From positions 1-64,000 of the forward strand of contig CAZWSE010000003.1 of assembly GCA_964636575.1 (NCBI GenBank): 64,000 nt of DNA, written 5' to 3'. This DNA comes from CAZWSE01 sp964636575. GTDB lineage: Bacteria; Pseudomonadota; Alphaproteobacteria; Rhodobacterales; Rhodobacteraceae. The notes under the pieces are model-generated. The model saw nothing but the letters and a program-made list of their open reading frames with translations, was not told the DNA's origin and did not search any database. Shown here piece by piece: positions 16,488 through 25,946 of this stretch; the stretch's first letter is position 1; each line of letters starts with the position of its first letter. The translations under genes and the position numbers were made by a program.

Positions 16488-18296
16488 ATGCCCCCCGACG
16501 CTACTGCAACAGACATCGATGATCGCAAATCTGGGTGGCGGACTGTTCGCAAGGTCTGGCCTTATCTTTGGCCTGAAGACCGTCCTGCGGCGCGCCAGCG
16601 CGTCGTCTGGGCGATGATCGCGCTTCTCGCCAGCAAGCTTATCTCTGCAATTACACCTTTCGTCTACAAATGGGCCGTCGACAGTCTGGCCGAGGGCGGC
16701 GTGACGATCTTGGCCCTTGGGGCTGTCGGGTTGACCGTGGCCTACGGTATGTCGCGGATGCTGACCGTCGGGTTCAACCAACTGCGTGATGCGATTTTCG
16801 CGCCCGTGGGACAGCGTGCTTTGCGGCAAATTGCGTTAGAGACGTTTACACACATTCATCGGCTGTCGATGCGCTATCACATCACGCGCAAAACGGGTGG
16901 CTTGAGCCGGATCATCGAACGGGGCGTCAAAGGCGTCGATTTTCTACTTCGGTTTATGCTGTTCTCCGTTGGTCCGTTGATTTTCGAGCTTTTGCTGACC
17001 GGTATCATCTTGGCGCTTTACTTCGATCTTTGGTATCTCGCCGTGATCGTGGTCACGATTGCTTTGTACGTCTGGTTCACCTTCGCGGTGACCGAATGGC
17101 GGGTCAAATTGCGCCGTGAGATGAACAATCAAGACACCGATGCCAATCAAAAAGCCATCGACAGTCTGCTCAACTTTGAGACGGTAAAATACTTCGGGGC
17201 CGAGGCCCGAGAGGCCCGCCGGTATGATAGCGCTATGGAACGTTATGAGGCTGCCGCGCTCAAAACGTCATACTCGCTGGCCTTCTTGAACTTCGGTCAA
17301 TCGGTTTTGATTACGGGCGGCCTGATCGCCGTTATGGTCATGGCCGCCATTGGCGTGCAGAACGGGAATTTGACAGTTGGCGATTTTGTCATGGTCAATG
17401 CCTATATGCTTCAAATCACTCTGCCTTTGAACTTCCTTGGCACTGTTTACCGCGAAATTCGCCAGTCGCTTGTGGATATGGGCGAGATGTTTGACCTGCT
17501 GGAACAGCCCTCAGAGGTCGTCGACAAGTCAGATGCAAAGGAGATAACCGTCACTGGCGGCGCTTTGCAGTTTGACGCCGTGGACTTTGGTTATGATCCC
17601 GCCAGAGCCATCTTGAAGGACGTCAGTTTTGATGTGCCCGCAGGCGGTTCAATCGCTGTTGTAGGCTCCACAGGGTCTGGCAAATCCACCATTGGCCGCT
17701 TGTTGTTCCGCTTCTATGACGTCATCGGTGGCGCAATCCGCATTGACGGCCAAGACATCCGCGATATCACCCAAAGCAGTTTGCATGACCAGATCGGTGT
17801 TGTTCCGCAGGACACTGTCCTGTTCAACGATACCATTCGCTACAACATCGCTTACGGTCGTGCTGATGCCAGCGAGGCAGAAATCATCCAAGCTGCCAAA
17901 GATGCCCAGATCCACGACTTTATTGATCGTCTGCCGGACGGCTATGAGACCACCGTAGGCGAGCGTGGCTTGAAACTGTCTGGCGGCGAAAAACAACGTG
18001 TCGGCATTGCCCGAACCTTGTTGAAGAACCCGCCGATTTTGGTGCTGGACGAGGCCACAAGCGCGCTCGATTCAGAGACCGAGCGTGATATCCAAGACGC
18101 CTTGAACCGTGCCAGCGAAGGCCGCACCGTTCTGACCATTGCCCACCGTTTGAGCACTATCGCCGAGGCCGATCAGATCATTGTCTTAGAGGCTGGCAAG
18201 ATTGTCGAGATGGGCACCCATTCTGCGCTTTTGGAGCAGAACGGCAGGTACGCTCAGTTGTGGCATCGCCAGCAGTCCGAAGCAGACGCCGCCTAG
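16488..18296 (+). CDS. Atm1-type ABC transporter (half-transporter, permease-ATPase fusion)
   Basis: 602-aa half-transporter with six transmembrane helices (residues about 40-330) and a C-terminal ATPase. It belongs to the ABCB7/Atm1 group (HMT1/Atm1-like), which in alphaproteobacteria exports glutathione-related or metal-linked sulfur compounds. Seen: Walker A GSTGSGKST near residue 393, signature LSGGEKQR near 497, Walker B ILVLDEATSALD near 517, and the H-loop in LTIAHRLSTI. The conserved NFGQSVLITGGLI of the last helices fits Atm1. The substrate is an inference from family. Monocistronic, convergent with the RND pump gene. Confidence 0.9.
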   Translation: MPPDATATDIDDRKSGWRTVRKVWPYLWPEDRPAARQRVVWAMIALLASKLISAITPFVYKWAVDSLAEGGVTILALGAVGLTVAYGMSRMLTVGFNQLRDAIFAPVGQRALRQIALETFTHIHRLSMRYHITRKTGGLSRIIERGVKGVDFLLRFMLFSVGPLIFELLLTGIILALYFDLWYLAVIVVTIALYVWFTFAVTEWRVKLRREMNNQDTDANQKAIDSLLNFETVKYFGAEAREARRYDSAMERYEAAALKTSYSLAFLNFGQSVLITGGLIAVMVMAAIGVQNGNLTVGDFVMVNAYMLQITLPLNFLGTVYREIRQSLVDMGEMFDLLEQPSEVVDKSDAKEITVTGGALQFDAVDFGYDPARAILKDVSFDVPAGGSIAVVGSTGSGKSTIGRLLFRFYDVIGGAIRIDGQDIRDITQSSLHDQIGVVPQDTVLFNDTIRYNIAYGRADASEAEIIQAAKDAQIHDFIDRLPDGYETTVGERGLKLSGGEKQRVGIARTLLKNPPILVLDEATSALDSETERDIQDALNRASEGRTVLTIAHRLSTIAEADQIIVLEAGKIVEMGTHSALLEQNGRYAQLWHRQQSEADAA

Positions 18297-18302
18297 CGCC
18301 GG

Positions 18303-20794
18303 TTACTCGGCGGCTTTCAGCGGCGCCTCTTCAGGGACTTCGATCACGGGGTAGGTTTCTGACCACACGATGTCTGGCAGGGTCGAGGCCGCAGCACTGC
18401 GTTCCAACGCCCAGTCCCGTGCCGCGCGGCTTGTTTCACCCAAAGACAGCTTGGCGATGAACTGCGCCCCCCAGAGTGCATAGGTGCCAACCCAGACCCG
18501 CAGGGCCAGCAGGGCAGGTGTCAGCACAAGCGTCAGAACGGTTGCAATTCCAAGTCCGAACACCACCGCTGTTGCCAGTTGTTTCCACCACAGGGCCGTT
18601 GGGCTGTCGATCGTGAAACCGCCCCCGATAAAATCAAGGCTCAGCCCGTACATCATTGGTGCGAGACCTGCCATTGTGGTGATCGTGGTCAGCAGAACAG
18701 GCCGGATACGGGCCTGTGCTGTGCGCACGATGGCCTCAATCCGCGGCATATAGCGGCTGTATTCTTGGTAGGTGTCGATCAGAACAATGTTGTTGTTCAC
18801 CACGATCCCTGCCAGCGCCACGATCCCTGTACCAGTCATAATGATGCTGAAGGTTTGATCCATCACCAGCATCCCGATCAGAACGCCGGTGGTCGACAGG
18901 ATCACCGCAAGCAGCACCAGTATCGAGTTATAGAAGCTGTTGAATTGGGCCAGCAGAATGATGAACATCAATCCCAGCGCGCCTGCAAAGGCGTTCTGCA
19001 AGAAGGCACCGGATTCGGCCTGTTCTTCCTGATCGCCGGTCCATTCATAGTCGATGCCATTGGGCAATGGGTTTTCTTCGGCGGTCAGCCATTGGGTCAG
19101 GACGGCGATGCGCTCATTTGGGTTTAGGGCAACTTCTTTCAGTTCTCCATCATCGCTGAGCGTTTGCAGATCAGCTGCGCCTTCAGCGTCGGTACGGGCG
19201 ATGATCTGATATCGGTCCATGCCTTCAGCCTCAGCATCCACAAGCCGTGCCGTGGCGAGGATCGGTGCATCATCAGAACCGGTGTCGGCAGTCAGTGTCA
19301 CCAAATCGCTTTCAACATCCGCTTTGACATCAAAGTAGCGTTGTTGATCTACGCGGCTGATCTCGGCCAGTTTGGCGACGGGTTGACGGGTCACAAAGTT
19401 GGACAGCGGCACCAACCCGTCTTGGGTCCGTACTTTCAGGTTGTCGAGCGTGGACAGAACGCGGTCTTGTTCCGGCAGGCGCACGCGAATTTCGATTTCC
19501 TCATCAGAGGACGGCACCCGCATCGTATCAAGCAAGATGCCGCGTGTGACGAGTTGGACCATCGCGCCGACTGTCGCCACATCCGCGCCGTAGCGGCCTG
19601 CCTTCACGACGTCCACATCGATTTGCCAGTCAATACCGGGCAGGGGGCGTGTGTCTTCGATCAGGGTCAGACCAGGCGTTTGGTCAAACTTTGTGCGCGC
19701 CGCACTGGCAGCGGTCAGCAAGTCTTCCCAGTTGTCGCCTTTAAGCCGCAGGTGCACAGGTTTGCCAGAGGCGGGACCACGGGCCGCGGCCAGAATTTCA
19801 ATCTCAATGCCGGGGATGACTTTAAGGTCTTCGGTCAACTCCTCGATCACCAAGTCACCGTCAAGCTCGGGTCGGTCGATCCGGTCTTCCCAAGGAATGG
19901 TTTCAAACTGAACTTGCCCGATGGTGTCCTTGGGGGCTGTGCCGCCGCTGGTGTCAGTGTTCAAACCGCCTTGGCCCGCGAAAGCAAAGGCTGTCTTAAT
20001 GCCGGGGTGCTCCATAACGATGGTTTCGGCTTGTTTTACGATTTCGTCTTTTTCGGACAGGGACAGGTTGCCGCGCGCGCGGACGTAGACGATGCCTTGC
20101 TCGGGTTCGGATTCAACGAAGAATTCGACCCCGTTGTTATTGGCGCCGAAGTATCCAAAGACGCTGATCACCGCGAAAAGGACTGCGGCGATGGTGACGA
20201 TCGGCATAATGGGGTTGCCTGCGATGAAGTGGGTGAACTTGCCGAAGGCACCGCGAGCGCGCCATCTCGATGCACCAGATTCTGCCTTCGGGTCTCCGAA
20301 CGATTTGAATGTGACCACTGTTAGGAAAAGGGCCGCAAGGAAAACCATCATCCCAGGCACAACCCCATGCAAAGGACTTAAGGGCCGAAGGACCGACAGT
20401 GCTGTTGGTGCAAAGGCAAGAAAAAGTCCAACCAACATTGCCACGATGAAACCGACAAACAGCAAACACCGAACAGTCCAGTGAGTCCGCTTCCGAATTT
20501 GAGCCGCTAGGCTACTAATGATACTTTGAATTTCGCGATCAACTGATCCCATGGTGATCGAAGCGGCAAACGTCCCGAGCAAAAAGATCAGAAAACCCGG
20601 AACGATCGCAAGGGGTCCATTTGATATAGAGGTTGGACCAGTCAGGTATTCTGGGTTCAGCATTTGCAGGGCACCGGTGAACATCACCATCCATGCAATC
20701 GGCACCAAAACAAGTCGAATGATGAAAGGCGCGGTTGCCCGCAGCAGTTCAGACGCGCCGCCAAACAGACGGCTCATCCGGCCTGTTACACCGC
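18303..20794 (-). CDS. RND efflux pump permease, C-terminal part (gene broken by assembly gap)
   Basis: C-terminal part of a resistance-nodulation-division permease that exports small molecules from the inner membrane or periplasm using the proton gradient, together with the adaptor at 22405. It reads from the gap edge in frame ...GVTGRMSRLFGGASELL... to the stop at 18303. It contains an unusual stretch of four hydrophobic segments, then the regular TM7 (IMPIVTIAAVLFAVISVFGYF), the second porter domain and TM8-12 (with GIVVNNNIVLIDTY). Joined to the other part through the shared 55 bases, the protein is 1316 aa, longer than the usual 1020-1050. The substrate is unknown. The 12 residues next to the gap occur in both fragments. 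Confidence 0.9.
20740..20794. repeat. 55-bp contig-end duplicate, left copy
   Basis: Identical over all 55 bases to 20895-20949 on the other side of the N run. In both copies it encodes the same RND residues (GVTGRMSRLFGGASELLR on the minus strand). It is best explained as an assembly overlap, not a biological repeat. Confidence 0.9.
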
Positions 20795-20894
20795 NNNNNN
20801 NNNNNNNNNNNNNNNNNNNNNNNNNNNNNNNNNNNNNNNNNNNNNNNNNNNNNNNNNNNNNNNNNNNNNNNNNNNNNNNNNNNNNNNNNNNNNN
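20795..20894. other. Assembly gap (100 N)
   Basis: Exactly 100 undetermined bases, the conventional placeholder for a gap of unknown size. The flanks end and begin with the same 55 bases, so the contigs overlap and no sequence need be missing; merging them restores one continuous RND reading frame. Confidence 0.97.
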
Positions 20895-20949
20895 CGCAGC
20901 AGTTCAGACGCGCCGCCAAACAGACGGCTCATCCGGCCTGTTACACCGC
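20895..20949. repeat. 55-bp contig-end duplicate, right copy
   Basis: Second copy of the 55-base sequence at 20740-20794. It continues directly into the rest of the RND gene (VMGG before GVTGR). Confidence 0.9.
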
Positions 20950-22408
20950 CCATAACGGGCAGGTAGATCAGCGCCACAACAAGCGACGCGGAAAGCACGA
21001 AGATCAGTGTGACGGGCAGCATGCCCATAAATTCACCCGGGACACCCGGCCAGAACAGCATCGGCAGGAACGCACAAAGCGTGGTCGCGGTTGAGGACAC
21101 GATGGGCCAGAACATGCGTTTGGCGGCCTCCGTGTAGGCCTGCATCGGGCCTGAGCCTTCGGAGATCCGTTTGTCGGCGTATTCCACCACAACGATGGCC
21201 CCGTCGACCAGCATGCCAACCGCAAGGATCAAGCCGAACATCACGATATTGGACACAGACACGCCCATCACGGCGAGCAGTACAAAACACAGCAAGAACG
21301 ACGTCGGGATCGCAAAACCAACAAGCAAGGCGGCGCGGGTGCCGAGGGCGGCAAGCACAACGATCATCACCAGTGCGATGGCTGTCAGAACGGAGCCTTC
21401 AAGCTGTTTGACCATAGAATCCACAACGCGGGATTGGTCGTTTGAGGTGCCGACCTCAATGGCGGATTGAAGTTCAACCGGCCAGCTTTCACGCGATTTG
21501 GCAACCACCTCTTTCACAGCCGTGGCCGTGTCGATCAGGTTGAAACCTTTGCGCTTCACGACCTGCAAGGCCACGGTGGTTTCGCCGTTAAAGCGGGCGG
21601 TGCCTTGGCGGTCTTCAAAGGTCAGATTGATTTCGGCCAGATCGCCAAGGGTGACAACGCGGTCGCCGTTGGTCTTGACGGGCAGGGCATAGACATCGCG
21701 CGGCTCATCAAAGGAGGACGGGATTTTGACGCTGAAAGTGCCTTGCGCAGTTTCGACTTCACCGGCTGCGATCAACTGGTTGTTGTTTTGCACAACGCCG
21801 ATCAGTTCGGCGGCAGTGACGTTGTAGGCTTCCAAACGCAGTGGGTCGATCAGAACCTCAAGCATCTCGTCACGGTTGCCCGCGATCCCTGCTTCGAGAA
21901 CGGAATCGAGCGCTTCGATGTCGTCTTGCAGCTGCTTTGCGACCTGCGCCATCGTCCGTTCCGGTACGGGCCCAGTCAAGTTGACGATGATGATTGGAAA
22001 TTCGGAAAAGTTGATTTCGTTGATCGTGTACTTGTCTGCGCCCGTTGGGAATTTGCCTTCGGCTGTGTTCATAGCGTCGCGTACGTCAGCCAGAATTTTG
22101 GGTTTGTCCCATCCGAATTCGAATTCGAGGGCAAGCCCCGCATAGCCTTCGGATGCTGTTGCGGACATCTTTTTGAGCCCGTCGAGATCAGCCAGTTCGG
22201 TTTCCATGACTTTGACAAGCAAAGTCTCAGAGTCTTCGGCGGAAATGCCTGGGAAGGGGACGGATACAAAGAGCGCCGGAATTTCAATGTCAGGCTCACC
22301 CTCTTTGGGCAAAGACCAGTAAGCCGCGCCGCCGACGATGATCGTCAGCGCGATAAAGGCAAGAACCATGCGGGCCCGTTCAGAGGCCCAATCGACAAGA
22401 CCGGTCAT
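20895..22408 (-). CDS. RND efflux pump permease, N-terminal part (gene broken by assembly gap)
   Basis: N-terminal 504 or so residues of the same RND permease as 18303-20794. Starts MTGLVDWASERARMVLAFIALTIIVGGAAYWSLPKEGEPDIEIP, with TM1 and the porter-domain entry motif. The first porter domain follows, then TM2-6, with the proton-relay acidic residue in ILAVGMLVDGAIVVVEYADK (TM4). The ATG overlaps the stop of the adaptor gene by four bases (ATGA), so adaptor and pump are coupled. Absence of the HAE1-type start and the pattern GEPDIEIP suggest the HAE/HME-like group of environmental bacteria; the substrate is not predictable. Confidence 0.9.
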
Positions 22409-23616
22409 TGCGAGACCTCAGCGAACTTGGGCGCGACGGGCACCCCGTTGGTGACGTATTCCTGACCCAGCACGATGACATCTGCTTGTTCCGAAAGTCC
22501 GGTCACCCAAACACCCTGCGCAGTGTCACGCACCAATGCGACGGGTACAAACAAAGCCTCGCTGTTTTCGTCGACAACACGGACACCCAAGGTGCCTTCG
22601 TCGTTCAGGGTCAACGCAGATTGCGGCAGCAAGTGCGCTTTTGCCCCATCCGAGGCGATCAAGATTTCCGCGGTTTGACCGTCACGGATGGAGAGATCGT
22701 CGTTCGCGACTTCGATTTCGACGCGGAACGTGCGGGTCTGCATGTCTGCGGCGCGAGATAGGAAGGTGACGCGGCCCTGAACCTCTTGGCCGCTGGTCAA
22801 ACGCGCTGCGGCCATGGCGTCAACGGTGATCCGGTTGACTTCGGTTTCAGGGACATAGCCCACAAGCTTGATGGGGTTGAGTTGGATAATTGTGCCACAC
22901 AGCCCGCCGGGTTGCATCAAAGCCCCAAGCTCTGCCGTGTCACTTTCCAAAAGGCCTTCGAAGGGTGCGCGGATGGTCAGGCGCTCAATCTCGTTTCGCG
23001 CGGCGTCTACGGCCGCTTCGGCGCTTTGGATGCCGGACTTGGCGGATTGAACCCCTGATTTCGCGGATTGCACGCCTGCTTCGGCGGACCGCACAGAGGC
23101 CTCGGCCCCGACGACGCGGGTTTCAGAGGCAAATCCATCAACAGACAGCTTTGCGGCTGCATTGTTGTTTACATTGGCTTCTTGCAAGCGGGCAATGGCC
23201 TCTTGCAGGCGGGCTTCGGCTTCGGGAACGCGGCCTTTGGCTTCGGCCAAGCGTGCTTCGGTTTCGGCGAGCGCTGATGCGCGGGTGCCGGGTGCCAATT
23301 CACACAGGATTTGGTCTGCTTCAACATAGGTCCCTTTGTGAAGGGGGGCAGACCGCACAATCGCCATCGTCTCAGAGCGTACATCGACTTGACGGTCCGC
23401 TTCTGTCTGGCCGCGCAGGATCACAGCGCTGTCAATGGCTTGAGCCGTGGATTTGCGCACCAAAACGGAAACAGCCGTAGCGTTTTGCGTTTCCTCAGCA
23501 GCGGCTTCGGCATCAGCGGTGTTTTGCGCAAAGGCCATGACGCTTTCACGCTCAAACACCAGCATATAGAGAACCGCAGTCACAATAACGGCCACGAGGA
23601 TGGGAATAATGCGCAT
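22405..23616 (-). CDS. RND efflux periplasmic adaptor (membrane fusion protein)
   Basis: 403-aa HlyD/AcrA-like adaptor that links the RND permease to an outer-membrane channel. An N-terminal anchor helix (MRIIPILVAVIVTAVLYMLVF) is followed by a lipoyl half-motif. A long coiled-coil hairpin (residues about 115-215) contains heptad-like copies such as VRSAEAGVQSAKSGVQSAKS, then a beta-barrel (TIRAPFEGLLESDTAELGALMQPG) and a membrane-proximal domain. First gene of the pump operon; no TolC-like gene is in the window, so a shared outer-membrane channel is expected. The 220 bases upstream hold an operator-like palindrome. Confidence 0.92.
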   Translation of the reverse strand: MRIIPILVAVIVTAVLYMLVFERESVMAFAQNTADAEAAAEETQNATAVSVLVRKSTAQAIDSAVILRGQTEADRQVDVRSETMAIVRSAPLHKGTYVEADQILCELAPGTRASALAETEARLAEAKGRVPEAEARLQEAIARLQEANVNNNAAAKLSVDGFASETRVVGAEASVRSAEAGVQSAKSGVQSAKSGIQSAEAAVDAARNEIERLTIRAPFEGLLESDTAELGALMQPGGLCGTIIQLNPIKLVGYVPETEVNRITVDAMAAARLTSGQEVQGRVTFLSRAADMQTRTFRVEIEVANDDLSIRDGQTAEILIASDGAKAHLLPQSALTLNDEGTLGVRVVDENSEALFVPVALVRDTAQGVWVTGLSEQADVIVLGQEYVTNGVPVAPKFAEVSQ

Positions 23617-23671
23617 GAGTTACCTTTCCGAAGGCGTGCCGGTCATAAAATATAGGTCGCTTAGTAATACG

Positions 23672-23684
23672 CTAAACCGTTTAG
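23672..23684. promoter_or_regulatory. Operator-like inverted repeat upstream of the efflux adaptor gene
   Basis: CTAAACCGTTTAG has 6-base perfect arms around one base, and further TTAG/CTAA half-sites flank it (TTAGTAATACG before, TTTAGATTAG after). It lies 56 bases before the adaptor start, where a TetR-family repressor would be expected to act. No tetR gene is adjacent, so the regulator would act in trans. Confidence 0.45.
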
Positions 23685-23836
23685 TTTAGATTAGAATTGC
23701 ACAGATCTTTTTTCAAGAGGTGCCAGCCGAGGTGTGACGATTTGTTTTTCAACTGTTGCAGCGGGTCTTGGCTTGGGGGGCATTGCGGGGTAAGACGGAG
23801 CAAACAAGAACAGATGCGGACACGGGGCGGGCGCAC

Positions 23837-24511
23837 ATGAGCAATACAGAAAGTTTCATTGAAGAAGTCAGTGACGAGGTGCGCCGCGACCGGCTTTTCG
23901 CTCTGTTAAAACGTTATGGCTGGATTGCCGCGCTGGCGATCATTGCGATTGTTGGTGGGACGGCTTGGAATGAATATCAAAAATCACAGACCGTTCAGCA
24001 AGCGCAGGACCTCGGCGATGCGGTTTTGGCCTCGCTGTCCGAAGGTGAGCCTGCTGCCCGTGCAGAGGGTTTGAGCCAGATAACAGCCGAAAGTGCCGGG
24101 GCGCAGGCCGTTTTGGGCATGTTGACCGCTGGTGCGAAGTCCGAAGCCGGTGATCCCGTTGCAGCATCGGATGCACTGTCCGCCATTGCTGTGAACGGCG
24201 ATGTGCCGGAAATCTATCGCCAGATCGCAGCGTTTAAGTCCTTGTTGGCGGCGACGTCTACAATGACCATTGATGATCGCAGAGCCCAATTTGAAGCACT
24301 GGCAATTGCAGGCAACCCCTTGCGGCTTCTTGCGAGCGAGCAACTGGCTTTGATCGAGATCGAAGCGGGTGCCACTGAGGCAGCATTGGAGCGCTTTCAA
24401 GCAATTCTGTTGGACGCAGAAGCGACAACTGGCTTGCAGCAACGTGCAGCGCAATCGATTGTAGCTTTGGGCGGAGTTCCCGAATTCCGCGAGGGGTCAA
24501 CAAATGGGTAG
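23837..24511 (+). CDS. YfgM-like tetratricopeptide membrane protein
   Basis: 224-aa inner-membrane protein with one N-terminal helix (YGWIAALAIIAIVGGTAWNEYQ, about residues 31-52) and a periplasmic TPR-like alpha-helical domain. The domain arrangement and its place before bamB and der match YfgM of E. coli, which associates with the SecYEG translocon and periplasmic chaperones. The ATG at 23837 (MSNTESFIEEVSDEVRRDRLF) is preferred to the open frame from 23756. It overlaps the bamB-like gene by 8 bases. Confidence 0.85.
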   Translation: MSNTESFIEEVSDEVRRDRLFALLKRYGWIAALAIIAIVGGTAWNEYQKSQTVQQAQDLGDAVLASLSEGEPAARAEGLSQITAESAGAQAVLGMLTAGAKSEAGDPVAASDALSAIAVNGDVPEIYRQIAAFKSLLAATSTMTIDDRRAQFEALAIAGNPLRLLASEQLALIEIEAGATEAALERFQAILLDAEATTGLQQRAAQSIVALGGVPEFREGSTNG

Positions 24512-25883
24512 CATGGCGAAACGGCTCACTGGTTTGGATTGGAAAACACCGATGACTTTGATCAAATCCACGTCCCAACAGTGGCGCAAAGCGATGCTGG
24601 CGTCTGTCGCCGCCCCCATGGTTTTGGTGGCCTGCGCTGAAGAAGAAATTATCCTGCCCGGTGCCCGCGAAGATCTGCGTGGGATTGCGGTGGATGAGAC
24701 CTTGATCAATCAGTCACGCGCGTTCTCGGCCCCTGCCGCACGCACCAATGCGACCTGGACACAGTTTGCGGGCACGCCTGCGTTTCGCACCACAAACCCC
24801 ACGCTTTCGGCGGCGCCGCAGCTGATCTGGTCGTCCAATATTGGTGAAGGCGACAGCCGCAAGCTGCGGATCACGGCGGATCCTGTTGTTACAGGAGACC
24901 GCATTTTTACACTTGATGCCGATGCTACCGTTGTTTCGACATCCACGTCCGGCGCGACAGTCTGGTCGAAAAGCCTTGTGCCTGACCGCGACAACGCGGG
25001 CGAAGCGACAGGTGGCGGTTTGGCGGTCGAAGGTGACACTGTCTATGTATCTGTCGGATACGGGACGTTGACCGCACTTGAGGCGGCAACAGGGACCGAG
25101 AAATGGACCCAAAAACTAGACGCGGCGGGCAGTGGAACACCGACGATCGTTGGTGATCTGGTGTACCTCGTTGCAGGCGACGACACAGGCTGGGCGATAG
25201 AAAAAGACAGCGGCCGGATCGCTTGGCAGATCAGCGCGACGTCCTCGGTCGCGAATGTGTTGGATGCACCTGCGCCTGTGGTTGCAGATGGACTTGCGAT
25301 CTTTTCCTTTGGGTCCGGCGAAGTTGTTGGCGTCTTCCAAAAAGGTGGCTTGCGCCGCTGGGATTCCACGGTTGCTGGCCAACGGGCGGGGCGTGCATTG
25401 GGCCGGATCAACGACATAACGGGCGCGCCTGTGGTCGACGGAAACACAGTCTATGTGGGCAACCATGCGGGACGGTCTGTTGCGTTGTCGCTTGGGTCTG
25501 GCACCCGAGAATGGACGGCCCGCACGGGCGCGATTGGTCCTGTCTGGCCTGCGGGGGACAGTGTCTTTGCGATCAGTGATCTGAACGAGCTGATCCGGTT
25601 GGATGCGGCAGATGGGTCCCAGATTTGGGCGGTTGAACTGCCGAATTACGTAAAAGACAAGCCGCGCAAACGGTCTGAGGTTGTGGCCAACTATGGTCCT
25701 GTTCTTGCTGGTGGACGGCTTTTGGTTGCCTCGAACGACGGGCTTTTGCGCAGCTTTAACCCCGAGGACGGATCGTTGCTTGGCACGACTGAAATTCCGG
25801 GTGGGGCTACCACCGCACCTGTTATTGCAGGCGGTGTTCTTTATGTCGTCGGGGCAAACGGGCAATTGCACGCTTTCCGTTAG
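24504..25883 (+). CDS. bamB: BamB-like outer-membrane assembly lipoprotein (PQQ-type beta-propeller)
   Basis: 459-aa lipoprotein. After an N-terminal region of about 48 residues a lipobox LVAC precedes the mature Cys (about residue 48), so it is lipidated and sent to the outer membrane. The rest is an eight-bladed beta-propeller of PQQ-type repeats (for example TALEAATGTEKWTQKL, DSGRIAWQIS and LDAADGSQIWAVEL), as in BamB of the beta-barrel assembly complex. The ATG at 24504 has GAGGGG 7 bases upstream. The yfgM-bamB-der order agrees with this role. Long N-terminal region before the lipobox is unusual; the ATG at 24552 would give a normal-length signal peptide. Confidence 0.85.
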   Translation: MGSMAKRLTGLDWKTPMTLIKSTSQQWRKAMLASVAAPMVLVACAEEEIILPGAREDLRGIAVDETLINQSRAFSAPAARTNATWTQFAGTPAFRTTNPTLSAAPQLIWSSNIGEGDSRKLRITADPVVTGDRIFTLDADATVVSTSTSGATVWSKSLVPDRDNAGEATGGGLAVEGDTVYVSVGYGTLTALEAATGTEKWTQKLDAAGSGTPTIVGDLVYLVAGDDTGWAIEKDSGRIAWQISATSSVANVLDAPAPVVADGLAIFSFGSGEVVGVFQKGGLRRWDSTVAGQRAGRALGRINDITGAPVVDGNTVYVGNHAGRSVALSLGSGTREWTARTGAIGPVWPAGDSVFAISDLNELIRLDAADGSQIWAVELPNYVKDKPRKRSEVVANYGPVLAGGRLLVASNDGLLRSFNPEDGSLLGTTEIPGGATTAPVIAGGVLYVVGANGQLHAFR

Positions 25884-25946
25884 GGCTTTGATCGGTTAGA
25901 GGGCACATTCTAGCTGTTCCGGCTGACTGTATTGGAGTTTCGACGG

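Noticed and set aside
19164..20324. 386-codon plus frame opposite the RND gene
   Set aside because: Shadow frame; other plus frames of the region also run opposite the pump, and the minus strand matches RND throughout.
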